Assembly: GCA_947462335.1 (NCBI GenBank)
Contig: OX381708.1
Coordinates: 7,068,001-7,132,000, forward strand
DNA length: 64,000 nucleotides
Direction: 5' to 3'
Source: Harmothoe impar
Taxonomy: Eukaryota; Annelida; Polychaeta; Phyllodocida; Polynoidae
Positions within the stretch are counted from its first letter, which is position 1; the number at the start of each line of letters is the position of its first letter. The notes beneath the pieces were generated by a model, which saw only the letters and a program-made list of their open reading frames with translations, made no database searches and was not told the origin of the DNA. The translations under genes and the position numbers were made by a program. Positions 9,851 through 20,551 of this stretch are shown piece after piece.

Positions 9851-11797
9851 CTAGGATTTAGATTTACGTAGATTGTAGCGCTTTGTGCCTAACTCAGCGG
9901 CGGCTTCAGCCCCAGAGAGAGCAGGAATCACAGGCATCTTTTCAGACTGTGTAAGAGGCTGGAGCTTCGTTTTGGATGACGCGGGCATCGCTAGCATTGC
10001 AGCTATGTAGTCAGCTTCTGAATAATCCTCCCACTCCATCGTGAGAGGGAACTTTGCCACGGGGTATGCAAAGACAGCGTCGTCCTCCTTGCTGAGCGGC
10101 CACTTCCCACACACTGCCTGTTCATTCTCCTTCATCATACCCGGGAACTGCTCACAGATATTCAGCACGTAGAGCGTGTTCTCACTCGGATCAGCCAGGA
10201 CCGTGCCATTGTCGTGCCACCGCCAGTCAACATGTATATTTCCATAACCATTCCAGAGTGACCACTGGTCGGTTTGAAGATCGTAGATCTGAATAATCAG
10301 ATCATCACACATGATGATGATCGCTGGATCCTTGCCCATAAACGCCATTTCTCGCATCACACGAGAGTCAGCGTGCATCAACATGGGTGCTTTCTTATAC
10401 CAAGTGATGGCCTCCTCTCGAGGGTTGAAGCAATTCAAATCTGGTGAAAAGTCTAATACCCTGGGATGTCCCTCCCACCCCCCAGCCACATAGATGCTGA
10501 AGAAGGGGCCGGAACACACACAGGCGCAGTGCTCGTACAGTGATTTTGGTAGTTTAGTTGGCATGACAGTCCATATATTGGTCTCAGGGTCATATCTTTC
10601 TATAGTATCAATGCAACGATAGGAACCACTACCTGAACCAGTGGTGCCACCTATTGCATAGATGTATTTCTCATCATGCACCAGAGGGAAATCATTTCTG
10701 TATGTGTTCATACCTGCCATTCTGGACCATGTTAGTGTAGCCGGGTCAAACACATGCCAAGGCTGTTCTGACCTAGAATACGACTCACAAAACGGCTCAC
10801 AAATGATGAGGAAGTTGTTGAATTCAAGAACTGCAGCTACTCCATATTTAAATTCAAGGCTCGTTGGAACATTAATTGCTTTCCAAGAATCATCTTCCCC
10901 TAGTGCATGCATGATAGAAGGGTTCTGATGATCTATGCACAGAGGTTGAAGTTTGTTCCTCACACTAGATGGACGCATCATCTTCTTGTGAACTGGCTGC
11001 TTGTGGTAGTCCTGAGCTTGTTGAATATTATCCCGCCAGGAGCCGTCAAAATACATCTTCATCTTCTTTACAGCCTCAAGCTGTGCGGGAGTGAGCAGAG
11101 AGAACCGTACGTGGCTCATCAAACTGTCCAAGTGCTTTTTGCGGTTCTCGTAATCCACATCCAGCCAGTCCTTGATGGTCATAAACAGATCCCATTCACC
11201 GTCCTTCCACAGTCTGACAAGAATAAGAAGATGTTCATACGTTAGTGTCCCAGGCTGATTAATCTTCACAATGTCATTCATGTTAGTTGTTATGTACTCC
11301 TCGATATGTGCAATGGCCTTGACTAGAGAGAAGGTGTCAAAAGTGGTCAGGATATCCAAACAGTTCTCGTTGTCAATATTCTTCTGTAAGATTCTGGAGG
11401 CTGCTCTAATGGCTGTTGGTATCTGGAGATACACGGCACAACCCAGAAGGTCTTCAGGACTCGCCCGCTCCCCCGTTATCCTATTTGTGTAGATGTACTC
11501 TATAATGTTAGATACTGCAAGCGAATCCAGTCCTTCCAGTCTCACACTGTCTTCTCGACTTTCCACCATGCTTCCTGTCAGCATGGCCTTGAAGTAGTCG
11601 CTGACACAGGCCATGACAATCTTATGAACTTTGAACTCCTTAGCGCCAACTTGGATGGTGTAGTCGACTAACAATGCCTCCTTCCATGCTTCCTGTAGGT
11701 GCTTTGTTATCTCAACCTCGGGTGAAACATAGAACTTCTCCTTGGTTCTATGCTTAGCAAGTATTTGCTGAACATTGAATTCTGCAACTTCATCCAT
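9851..11797 (-). CDS. Full-length BTB-BACK-Kelch protein (kelch-like)
   Basis: A 648-residue single-exon protein. A 34-residue N-terminal lead precedes BTB at about 38-145 (DYTIQVGAKEFKVHKIVMAC, SDYFKAML, closing EYIYTN). BACK is at about 148-260 and includes SLVKAIAHIEEYITTNMNDI and DWLDVDYENRKKHLDSLMSH. A linker carries MMRPSSVRNK, and kelch blades run from about 290 to 570 (YIYAIGGT, IERYDPETNIWTVMPTKLP, FFSIYVAGGW). The C-terminus is basic (RYNLRKSKS). An acceptor (catttcattccag) ends at 11824, and an in-frame TAA before the ATG confirms the start. From EYITTN onward it is the closest match in the window to the BTB-less genes, so it represents the ancestral type of the array. It probably bridges Cul3 to an unknown substrate. 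Confidence 0.92.
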   Translation of the reverse strand: MDEVAEFNVQQILAKHRTKEKFYVSPEVEITKHLQEAWKEALLVDYTIQVGAKEFKVHKIVMACVSDYFKAMLTGSMVESREDSVRLEGLDSLAVSNIIEYIYTNRITGERASPEDLLGCAVYLQIPTAIRAASRILQKNIDNENCLDILTTFDTFSLVKAIAHIEEYITTNMNDIVKINQPGTLTYEHLLILVRLWKDGEWDLFMTIKDWLDVDYENRKKHLDSLMSHVRFSLLTPAQLEAVKKMKMYFDGSWRDNIQQAQDYHKQPVHKKMMRPSSVRNKLQPLCIDHQNPSIMHALGEDDSWKAINVPTSLEFKYGVAAVLEFNNFLIICEPFCESYSRSEQPWHVFDPATLTWSRMAGMNTYRNDFPLVHDEKYIYAIGGTTGSGSGSYRCIDTIERYDPETNIWTVMPTKLPKSLYEHCACVCSGPFFSIYVAGGWEGHPRVLDFSPDLNCFNPREEAITWYKKAPMLMHADSRVMREMAFMGKDPAIIIMCDDLIIQIYDLQTDQWSLWNGYGNIHVDWRWHDNGTVLADPSENTLYVLNICEQFPGMMKENEQAVCGKWPLSKEDDAVFAYPVAKFPLTMEWEDYSEADYIAAMLAMPASSKTKLQPLTQSEKMPVIPALSGAEAAAELGTKRYNLRKSKS

Positions 11798-11823
11798 CTT
11801 TGGGGTTTAACTGAGGAGAATGT

Positions 11824-12084
11824 CTGGAATGAAATGAAATAGAGCTTATCAACCGCTAGTCAGACCTGAGCTTACAAATTCCCAATTCCTAAATACAGAT
11901 ACCACACCGAAATAAGGGGAGACAGGCAACATCGGTTTCATAATAATTATAATGGCGAGGGAGAATAATACTTTCTTTTAGTATCACTATTGATTGATTG
12001 ATTTGCTTAACGTCCAAGTGTGCAAGGACGCCCCAGACTTATCTGAAGGTAGCCTTCCACAAATAGTAGTAGTCTTGCCTCGCA
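11824..12084. other. 5' intron region of the kelch gene at 9851
   Basis: The sequence next to the acceptor contains 'cttatcaaccgctagtcagacctgag', a motif repeated beside the other kelch acceptors and probably holding the branch point (CTGACTAG on the minus strand). 'tgattgattgatttgcttaacgtcc' near 11990 is a dispersed repeat, also seen degenerately near 53415. Confidence 0.5.
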
Positions 12085-12483
12085 CAGGGATGCCAAGTTG
12101 GCCCACCCCAAAATCGTATTTATTACGATTTTTGGACCCCAAAATCGTAACAATGTTTACTTGAAATCGGACCAAATATTGTAACAATATTAGATCCTTT
12201 AGAATACTTTTGCACATGAGTTAAAGTGATTTATGCTCCATTTTACAATGTAATAATGAATGCCTACCAATACTACACCAGAACAGTTTGTAGGCAGGTG
12301 TATGGCAAGCAGTTGCAAAAGAAGGGGATCCAATGGGTTTATTCCCACGTTGCAATACAAAAGATAGGTGATAGGCCTATTTTGTATACACACTTCAAAA
12401 ATTCCAAAATCGTAATTTGCCACCAGAAATCGTAATGGTCGTAATGGGGGGTCAAAAATCGTAAAACTAACTTGGCATCCCTG
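12085..12483. mobile_element. CGTAAT-rich MITE with CAGGGATGCCAAGTT ends
   Basis: The left end CAGGGATGCCAAGTTGG and right end 'ctaacttggcatccctg' are inverted repeats. The interior carries many 'aaaatcgtaa' motifs in both orientations. It shares this layout with 20552-21025. Directly after it, a 54-bp segment ('ctcgcagtattgattgatta...') is tandemly duplicated up to 12590. Confidence 0.8.
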
Positions 12484-12590
12484 CTCGCAGTATTGATTGA
12501 TTAATTTGTTTAACATCTTTTAGATCTGAAAATTTCTGCTCGCAGTATTGATTGATTAATTTGTTAAACATCTTTTAGATCTGAAAATTT

Positions 12591-13658
12591 AAGACTTAAA
12601 ACAACAATTATATCAATGTAAGTGGATTCACCTGCCTATCAAAAATTACATGAACATGTTGCAAACTCTTTTCCAAAGCCACCAACTGTTGTGTACCCAA
12701 TGGTCGTTGATGAGATATTTACCATAAAACCTTTGGAATGAGGCTAAAACGAAGTGTATAGCATGCAACATTACTCCAAGAATTAGGTAGGTCGAATTTT
12801 AATTTTCATTAGTTTCTATAATCTTATTGCCATACTCCAGTAAATTGAAATATCACAAAATTGTTAGATATTTTTGTTCAAAAGCAATTTCCAGTCTTTG
12901 CGAAAACTTTTCCATCCCACAGGACATCTGGTGCTGCAAATTTTCAATGTTACAGGACCAGCTGCATTTTTAAGGACCAGATGGCCACAGACAGACAATT
13001 TATGCATTTTAAGCATAAGATAGTATTGTACATTCTATTTGTATTAATTTATGCCCAAAATCAAGATAAATACACAGTATATTGACAAACATATTTCAGC
13101 TTTAGAAACCAAACTAAATTCTTTTAGTTCAGAAAAGCCAAACATGTGACTGGACCGGTGGTATTTTAGTTGGACATTGCCACTGTCCTCATGTTTTCCC
13201 AAAGACTGAATTTTCCTGAATCCACATTAACTAGGACACTGAAGTCATTCGGAGCTTGTTCTTCCTGACCAAACATTCCCTAAATATGAAAATATTTGAC
13301 TATTAAGAATTGAGTAAAATTCAAAAATCCAAAAGGTTGGGGAAAATGCTAGGGTCTGGTTGCTTAAAACGCCTTTTTGTTAAAAGTCGAAGCCTACTTG
13401 AGAAAAAAACTTTTGACTTTTGAATTCTCAATAATTCTATGTATCAAAACCTTGCCCACAATACCCCCTACTTTGAGTTCTATATGAAAAAGAAATTATA
13501 TCTATTATTGTTAGCAAAAATTCTTGTCCGTCAGATCATTTAACTTACAATTCGTTATTAAGATCAGATAAACATGTGATTCACTAGTAATGTGATGCGT
13601 CTGTTTTTTCCCAATTAGTATATGAAAATGCAGAAAAAATAAAGATATAGTCTTAAAA
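12591..13658. other. Non-coding stretch
   Basis: AT-rich, no supported gene. It separates the 5' region of the kelch gene at 9851 from the 3' end of the next gene. Confidence 0.55.
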
Positions 13659-13664
13659 TTTATT
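13659..13664 (-). terminator. Polyadenylation signal of kelch gene 16274
   Basis: AATAAA on the minus strand. The flank 'tttatttgaactctccaactacaagtatcac' matches the conserved 3' module at 42841 and 45774, which places the end of the 16274 transcript here, with a 3' UTR of about 2.6 kb that includes later repeat insertions. Confidence 0.5.
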
Positions 13665-14561
13665 TGAACTCTCCAACTACAAGTATCACTGTTGGTAAAA
13701 CAAAAATAACATCCATCCACAATCTCCATGGCAACAGAAAAAGTTCATAATATGGCATTTCTTGTGCAAAGTTATGTGACAAAAAGCTTACATCCAGATT
13801 CCTATCAAGATCGGTTTAAAAATTCTGTAGAACTAACAATGTCATCAGGTCCAGTTTAGCCAGCTTTTATGTATGATATCAATTTTCAAACATGATTTGG
13901 TTTTTAAATTTACTACAATTTGCTTTGAGAACTATTGATAAAAGAGTCAAACATATATACATTGGTAACTTGCGTAGTCAATATTTGATGATAAAAAAAC
14001 AACCTGTTAAGTCCTTTATTAAAGCATATTCATCCTCACATATTCTACTCACACTATATGTAAGTGAGGGGGTACAGAAGACACCACCACCTAAACTTAC
14101 ACATGCAAAATGACAGCAGTGTATTGCTGTCACTTTGTTTCCTACTATATGAAAGTAAAACAATCCAGCATCAGAAAAATTACATATTTACAGACTTTAG
14201 TTAATACTTAAGATGCATTCTTTCAGCACTTCATGTTATGAGAAACTTTGAGTACCTCTGAGAAAACAGACATGGGCATAAACAAAAGCCTTCTTTGTGG
14301 GATATTACTCATTACCTTTTACTGCCTACAAGAACATGAAGTAATATGGTGTGTCTGAGCAAGAATTTGTATAGTTGATGTTCTGTCACCAATTTAACTG
14401 CACACACAAAGTTCTGGCACAAATTTAGATGGTAATAAATGTGCACTGCATGAGTCAGTAATGAACTTGGACGAGATAAGAGCTTCCCTCATTGTAAAAT
14501 ACATCTAACTGCTACAGTGCATCACAGACAGAGTTTTGTCACCAACTTATCTTCAGACTTA
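13665..14561 (-). other. 3' UTR of kelch gene 16274
   Basis: Non-coding. Towards 14390 it begins to show degenerate 'acaaagttctgtcacaaatttagct' units that recur across the 3' UTRs of the array. Confidence 0.5.
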
Positions 14562-14754
14562 GGGAGTGGTCATTTTTTAACAACAGGGGGGGTTGGTGGA
14601 TTAGGGGGGGGGACCAAAAACATTTGGACCCCTTGAAGGGGGGGGGGGACCAAAAAAATGTTGACCCCTTCGGTGGGGGGAAACCAAAAAATATTTGACT
14701 CGCTCACCCGAAAATCCACCGACCCCTCCCTGTTGTTAAAAAATGACCACTCCC
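14562..14754. mobile_element. Short G/C-homopolymer MITE, TTA target duplication
   Basis: GGGAGTGGTCATTTTTTAAC at the left and its complement at the right, with flanking TTA at 14559-14561 and 14755-14757. It lacks the GCGCGTTACTATGC core present in the roughly 320-bp relatives, so it is an internally deleted copy. Confidence 0.8.
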
Positions 14755-14892
14755 TTAGATGGAAATAAACATGAACAGTGTGAGAACTTAACACATAAGG
14801 CACTAAAATACATTAAGCTAATTCAGACTACATTCAACTGCTACAATGCACCACATACAAACTTATCTTAACTCACAAGGTTTTGTCATAAA

Positions 14893-15087
14893 CTTAGCTT
14901 CACTCACAATCCATCACAAACTTAGCTTCACTCACAATCTATCAAACTTAGCTTCACTCACAATCTATCAAACTTAGCTTCACTCACAATCTATCAAACT
15001 TAGCTTCACTCACAATCTATCAAACTTAGCTTCACTCACAATCTATCAAACTTAGCTTCACTCACAATCTATCAAACTTAGCTTCAC
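14893..15087. repeat. 26-bp tandem repeat, about 7 copies
   Basis: The unit is 'acttagcttcactcacaatctatcaa', nearly perfect. It grew from the degenerate 'gtcacaaacttagcttcac' motif that fills the surrounding 3' UTR from 14390 to 15480. Confidence 0.92.
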
Positions 15088-15532
15088 ACAGAGGTTTCGG
15101 TCACAAAGCTAGCTGCACTCACAAAGTCATCAAAGAACATGGACGACATGAGACTTTCACATATGAGACTGTCGTAAAACACATTCGGCTGCTACAGACT
15201 TAGCTTTACGCACAAAGTTCTGCCACAAAATAGCTTCAGACATAAAGTTCTGTCACATATTTAGCTCCTAAAAGACACAAAAGTAGTCGGTGATGAACAT
15301 AGACAATGAGAGTTTCACATGCAAGGTTGCCACAAATTTAAGTGGTGATAATTATAGACATGGGGCAAGCTCCACACATAAAGTCACGTCACAAACTCCG
15401 CTGATGATAATCATGGGCAGAAAACTTCACAACGACACTTTCACCACACAAGTTTTTCATCAACTCAGCTGTCAATAATCATGGGACAGGATGAACTGTC
15501 TACAAGTACCAGGATGAATATGCTCCTGATAA

Positions 15533-16189
15533 GGCCACCTTTCTTTTTTTGATAACTTGGATTACGGGCACTTGAAGCAAATATCTAGGGGGGGGGGAGC
15601 CAAGGGGAAAAAACAGAGAAAAAAAAGCTGAAATTTACAAGGGGGCAGAGAAAAAAGAGAAAATTTAAAGAAGGACGGAACAGCCTTTTTTTGGCCATAA
15701 AATGGGTTCCCAATTTTGAAGGTTTAAGTCAGCATATAAGGGAGTGATCATTTTTTAACAACAGGGGGGGGGGGGGTGGTGAGATTTCGCGCGGAGCGCG
15801 CGAAATCTTTTCACCCCCCCCTAGAGGGGTTGAAATTTTTTACCCCCCCCCCGGTAGGGCGAAAATCGCGCTCGTTCGCGCCCCTTTGTAGCATAGTAAC
15901 GCGCGGGCTTTTTCCCTCAAAACAGGTTGAATTTTTTTGACCCCCCCCCCCCAAGAGGGATCTAAATTTTTTACCCCCCCCCGGTCAAGGGGTCCAAATT
16001 TTTTACCCCCCCCCCCCAAATCCACCACCCCCCCCTGTTGTTAAAAAATGAGCACTCCCTAATTTGTTTTAACAATTTCTTTGGGGGTTAAATTCTTTTA
16101 AAAATCCCAGCGGGCAGGGGTAAAAAAATAAAAGAAGCCAAAAATCCTATTGGCGGATCCGTTATCCAAGTTATTAGAATAAAATGGCC
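15533..16189. mobile_element. GGCC-end MITE split by a nested insertion
   Basis: Flanked by TAA (15530-15532 and 16190-16192), beginning GGCC and ending GGCC. The subterminal pair 'ataacttggattacgg' and 'ccgttatccaagttat' is inverted. A G/C-homopolymer MITE occupies 15740-16059. This is the second case in the window of the same family nested in a GGCC-end element. Confidence 0.75.
15740..16059. mobile_element. G/C-homopolymer MITE, intact, TAA target duplication
   Basis: Ends GGGAGTGATCATTTTTTAAC and its complement, with TAA on both sides (15737-15739 and 16060-16062). The interior has poly-C and poly-G runs and, on the minus strand, the AAAGCCCGCGCGTTACTATG core. About 320 bp, the full length for this family here. 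Confidence 0.85.
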
Positions 16190-16273
16190 TAAGCAACAGT
16201 TCGTAGCAATACTATGTCACTCCTCTGTAGTCATTGGCACCAATCATGGTACAGTGACACAAACTAGATCAGT

Positions 16274-17740
16274 TTATTTCCGATTTGAGCGCTTTGGCTT
16301 GGAGACTTTTCGGCCAGGTATAGGAGCCCCGACAGTATCCCGTGTGGATGGTGTTGGAAGAGCGAGCATCCCAGCTACGAAATACTTGTGAGCACAAGCC
16401 TCCCAACACGGGGCCGGCAGCGGGAAGTTGTCCAGCCTGGGTTCTGCTGGGGAGGCTTTGAGTAGCTTGTTGAGCGGCCACTTCTCACACACCCCCTGGT
16501 CACGTCCTCGCGGCAGGTTCTCAAAGATGTTCAGTATATAGAGTGTGTTGTCCTTCTGGTCGGCTAACACGTTGCCATTACCGTGCCACAACAGGGGGCG
16601 GGTGATGTGTGACAGGGCATTTGTCTGTGTCCACTGGTTGTTTTTCAGGTCGTAGACTTGCAGCACAAGATTGTTACACATTGTGACGATAGCCGGATCG
16701 ATCCCATTGAATGCCATCTCTTTCATCACGTAAGACTCGGCTTTGAACGGCATGCGTGCTCTGCGCTGCCAGGTGGCCTTTTCTTCATATGGATTGAAGC
16801 AGGTCATTGAGTCTTCGTACACGCCAGTGTCGGGAATATTCTGACATCCCCCAGCCACGTAGATAGAGAAGTAGGGGCCAGAACACACACAGGCACTGAC
16901 CTTAGCCAGGGGCTTTGGCAGCTTGGTTGACATCACAGTCCATGAGTTGGTTCCCGGGTCGTATCTCTCAATGGTGTTAATGACCCTCTGCTCCTCATCA
17001 GGACCGAACATGGATGCCATCACGCTCCCCCCTAGTGCATGGACAAACTGGTCGCTGCGGGTATGAGAACCATCCAGGCTTACACTCCCCCCTAGTGCAT
17101 ACAGGAATCGATCATCGTGGACGAGGGTGAAATTAGATCTGCGTGTTTTCATACCTTGCATGGTTGACCACTTCAACTTGCTTGGATCAAACACATGCCA
17201 TGTGCGACTGTCGTCATCTTCAGCGACAACCAGAAAGTTGTTGAACACGATAGCAGCACAGACTCCTTCAGCAAGACGTGGCATTCCTGACACTTTAATA
17301 TCTGTCCATTTTCCATCTTCTTCCAGAGCAAAAATGCCAGAAGCACCCTTAGTGTTATCCATATCACTGAAGGACATGCTGTGAAAGGTAGCGTTTGTTT
17401 CATTGAAGCACACGGGTCGAAGTTTGTTGCGTACACTGGTGGGTCGCATCATCCTCCTGTGGACTGGCCTACTCTGGTAGTCCTCCCCAAGCTGAACGTT
17501 GTACCGCCAGGAGCCGTCAGAATAGATCTTCATCTTTTTAATAGCCCTTAGCTGTATTACAGTCAGCAGGGAGAACCGTACATTCAACATCAAGGCGTCC
17601 AAGTGCTGTTTACGTCTCTCGTAATCCACATCCAGCCAATCCCTGATGGCGAGAAACAGGTCCCATTCCCCGTCCATCCACTGCTGGACAACCACCAGGA
17701 ACTGGTCATACGTCAGCTTGGTGTGCCCGTCAGCCTCCAT
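16274..17740 (-). CDS. BTB-less half-BACK-Kelch protein
   Basis: 488 residues from the ATG at 17740. Residues 10-65 are the second half of BACK (LTYDQFLVVVQQWMDGEWDL). The MMRPTSVRNK linker follows, then the kelch propeller (FLYALGGS, IERYDPGTNSWTVMSTKLP, YFSIYVAGGC) and a basic tail (KPKRSNRK). BTB and the first half of BACK are absent. The exon's acceptor lies just above 17794. The 18 codons between it and the ATG are open and in phase 0 (VDLGTESKWNKDG...), unlike most siblings, so an upstream coding exon is possible. One blade is partly duplicated: ALGGSV appears twice, at about 16995-17110 on the DNA. Without BTB it should not recruit Cul3 in the usual way; this is inferred from the family. 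Confidence 0.85.
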   Translation of the reverse strand: MEADGHTKLTYDQFLVVVQQWMDGEWDLFLAIRDWLDVDYERRKQHLDALMLNVRFSLLTVIQLRAIKKMKIYSDGSWRYNVQLGEDYQSRPVHRRMMRPTSVRNKLRPVCFNETNATFHSMSFSDMDNTKGASGIFALEEDGKWTDIKVSGMPRLAEGVCAAIVFNNFLVVAEDDDSRTWHVFDPSKLKWSTMQGMKTRRSNFTLVHDDRFLYALGGSVSLDGSHTRSDQFVHALGGSVMASMFGPDEEQRVINTIERYDPGTNSWTVMSTKLPKPLAKVSACVCSGPYFSIYVAGGCQNIPDTGVYEDSMTCFNPYEEKATWQRRARMPFKAESYVMKEMAFNGIDPAIVTMCNNLVLQVYDLKNNQWTQTNALSHITRPLLWHGNGNVLADQKDNTLYILNIFENLPRGRDQGVCEKWPLNKLLKASPAEPRLDNFPLPAPCWEACAHKYFVAGMLALPTPSTRDTVGAPIPGRKVSKPKRSNRK

Positions 17741-17794
17741 ATTGACACAGTTGTCACCGTCCTTATTCCACTTAGACTCGGTACCGAGATCTAC

Positions 17795-18409
17795 CTGGAA
17801 AGAAAAGGAAAAGAGGACTTAAACCACTTGTCAGATTTGCTTGCATGCTACTGGTCTTAACTGGCAGAAAACAGTGTTTCTTGATTAGCCCATATAACAG
17901 TTTGTAATTGGCAGCACAGAAATGAGCATGAACCTTGCTGTGGGCATTATGACGAAACTCAATCATCCTCTGAACATCATATCAATCATAACCACAGCAG
18001 ATATGACACCATTATTTCAGAGGGTGGGGAATATGGTTCACATGTAGGCTTCTCCAGTGTTGAGGTGGTTTCACTCTATGTAATGTATGAATAATGTTCA
18101 GGGATAAATCATTTTTGAAGCTGATATTTACTGTAATGGCCAGGTAACCCACAAACGGGGGGGGGGGGGGGGAGAGAGATCTTGTTTACTCTACATGTTG
18201 GGTATTTATCAACTGTTAAAGAAATTATCCATGATCTGTTATTTGTTTCTACATGACTATCTGTCAGAGCTCAGAGTGCAAATATACAAGAGTCAAAAAT
18301 GTATCAGCGCATGTCTATCTATGGTGTGAAGATGAGTGAAGCCAATGTGTCAAGTTAAGCTTATTGTAAAAGAAATTGCACACAAACTTATACAGATGTA
18401 TTCAGACAA
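17795..18409. other. 5' intron/promoter region of kelch gene 16274
   Basis: Contains the acceptor polypyrimidine tract and a conserved 'cttgtcaga' segment just upstream. Nothing identifies the first exon. A poly-G run lies at about 18159. Confidence 0.5.
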
Positions 18410-18415
18410 TTTATT
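18410..18415 (-). terminator. Polyadenylation signal of kelch gene 21654
   Basis: AATAAA on the minus strand within the conserved module ('attgcacacaaacttatacagatgtattcagacaatttatttt'). The GT-rich TTTGTGTGCAAT lies downstream in the transcript sense, where a cleavage-stimulating element would be expected. Confidence 0.6.
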
Positions 18416-18840
18416 TTCACTCTTGGTAAATGAAAATGGACAATCCATATAGAACCTGTCGCAAACATAGCATTTCTATAAGGTAGCTTTGATGGAGAAA
18501 GTTGAGTGTGACTAATATAAAGTCAGTTCATATTCAGAGACAAAAAGGAGGCCATTAGGTCTCTTTTGGTCCAGCCAAGTTTTGGGTATTGCATCTATTT
18601 TCAACATGATATTAAGACACTTAATATGTGTATCAGCATTTCTAGTTTCAAGTTGATGGTTACGAGTAAGGAACATACTACACCATTACCTATACTTACA
18701 GAATACTTGCAAAATACTCAGGAGAATATTATAGTTCACATATATTTCTTTTGCCCTTATCTTATCATATCCAAAGAATCATGTTGAATACCATGTTGAG
18801 TCCAAACAGACCCCAGACTGAGAAAGATTCCCACACAAAG
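18416..18840 (-). other. 3' UTR of kelch gene 21654, distal part
   Basis: Non-coding AT-rich sequence. No further structure seen. Confidence 0.45.
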
Positions 18841-18895
18841 ATGGTCAACCCTTTAAGGACGGCATAATGCCTTAATGCATCATGCCCTTGGTCTT

Positions 18896-19033
18896 CATGA
18901 TGCATGGATGCAGCCCTGGCAAGTAAATCGCCAGAGCTGCATTCAAGCATCATGCCGACCCTATGGGGTTGTGACACTCCAAAGGGTCGGCATGATGCAG
19001 CACCGGCGAGTTACTCGCTGGAGCTGCATTGGT
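18896..19033. repeat. Two foldback GATGCAG/CTGCATTC hairpin units
   Basis: 'gatgcagccctggcaagtaaatcgccagagctgcattc' and 'gatgcagcaccggcgagttactcgctggagctgcattg' each fold into a hairpin around GGCGAGT/ACTCGCC. A third good copy is at 58288-58336 and a decayed one near 1565, so this is a dispersed family. Confidence 0.7.
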
Positions 19034-19346
19034 GCACACTATGTTTGTGTGGCTATATGTCTTTGGATATTGAGCACCTCTAAGAATTATATTTCATTCT
19101 GGAAGCTAGTTCTTTTTCTCATTTTCATTGATTGCTTTATCATAGACAGAAAAAAATAATGAATGGTATATGTGATTGATATCACATGTGAACCAGGGCA
19201 GTCCCCCTGATGTGTGAGTGTAAGATAGATTCCCAATGATCAGGTCCCTAATTTTAGTACAATACATTATTTCTCATTTCTGATAGCAGAATCATAATCT
19301 CCAGGAAACGCTGACCCACTTTGATAGGTCACATGCCTTACCTAAA

Positions 19347-19495
19347 TAATTAAAAAAAAAATTAAATAAAAGAAATTTTAAAAAAAGAGAAAAAGATGAT
19401 TCAAAAGAAAAATGATAATAAAAAAAAAAATTAAAAAAAATTTAAAAAAAAAAAATTTAAAAAAAATTTAAAAAAAAAAAATTAAAAAAAATCAA
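19347..19495. repeat. A-rich low-complexity tract
   Basis: Mostly poly-A runs broken by TT. It has the look of simple sequence rather than a gene or transposon tail. Confidence 0.9.
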
Positions 19496-20221
19496 TTTCA
19501 TGAAGGTTACCGAAGGTAGAGGCCTTAGAGCGTCTCAAAAAGCGTCTCACCCTGATTTTATATAAAAACAAAGAGGATTCCATGTAAAGGGACACTTCAC
19601 GAAGGTCTGTGCTTTACTTGAAACCCCACCCTTTAGCATTGACCTGAAAAAGTTGGTTTTGTGCTATTTTAGTGACCCTTTTTCAATATCAATTTTTTGT
19701 ATGAAATATTGCTTTTTTGGTTTCAATCTTTGATGGCATAGATTGGCATTGATCAAAACTTGTTTGTGCCAGCATTTAAATATTTTATTTCTCAATGTTA
19801 AACAGGAAAAAAAAGGAGAGAATGCAAGACACTTTTTTGACAAAAAGTGCAAAAATACCTGTCTCTAAAGAACCTGGCACTACTGTGCCCTGGTTCAAAA
19901 ATATCCAAAAGGGTGTCAATCAATGAAAATAGAGTAAACCTAATTTCTGATTTTTATATTGTCAGAACCTCAAAGGTCTGCATGCCTATCATTTTGTTTT
20001 GAAAAAGCCAGAGTCTGTAAGTCCAAATGTAATTCCCCCAGCGGACCCCAGCACTTATCTAAGGCTTAATTGATATAGCGGAGAAATATTATAGACCATT
20101 ACAATGCTCTCATGAGTCTCCCAAGTTGAATTTGACAGTTTGATAGAAGGTAGAAGACCATGGTTGAAAAAGCTATTGTCTTCCTCTGACAGGGATGTAA
20201 GTCAGGACAGGTGAGAAAAAT

Positions 20222-20335
20222 GGCCAGCAGAGTACCCCTAGACAGTCTCTTTGACCATCCTGGAATCTTCCCAGTGACTCACTGGGAAGATTCTAGGAGG
20301 GTCAAAGAGACCGCCCTAGGTGCGTTCTGCTGGCC
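20222..20335. repeat. Long near-perfect palindrome (about 56-bp arms)
   Basis: The left arm starts GGCCAGCAGAGTACCCCTAG and the right arm ends in its complement. The arms agree except at about ten positions or small gaps. The centre is CCCAGTGA-C-TCACTGGG, so there is almost no loop. No target duplication is obvious. It could be a foldback transposon or a source of double-stranded RNA within the 3' UTR of kelch gene 21654. Confidence 0.85.
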
Positions 20336-20551
20336 AGGAGCACTGCAGGGGAGGTGGGGAGGGTCTAGGGGATGGGGTTGGGTGAAAATGGAACTTTTTG
20401 TTAATGGTAGACCAACAAAGTATAGAAATATAGAGAAATTTCATCAAAGTGAGATTCCAGGAATTCCTGGAAGACTTACTTCCCTGCTCTGAACATGTAC
20501 AGAAGAGTTTCACACACAAGGTTCTGTCACCAACCTAGCTGGTAACTAACA

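Noticed and set aside
10662..11492. Plus-strand open frames opposite the kelch genes
   Set aside because: They are antisense shadows of conserved kelch coding sequence and recur in each paralogue for that reason.
14893..15087. CRISPR-like array
   Set aside because: The 26-bp units are contiguous with no unique spacers, in a eukaryotic 3' UTR.
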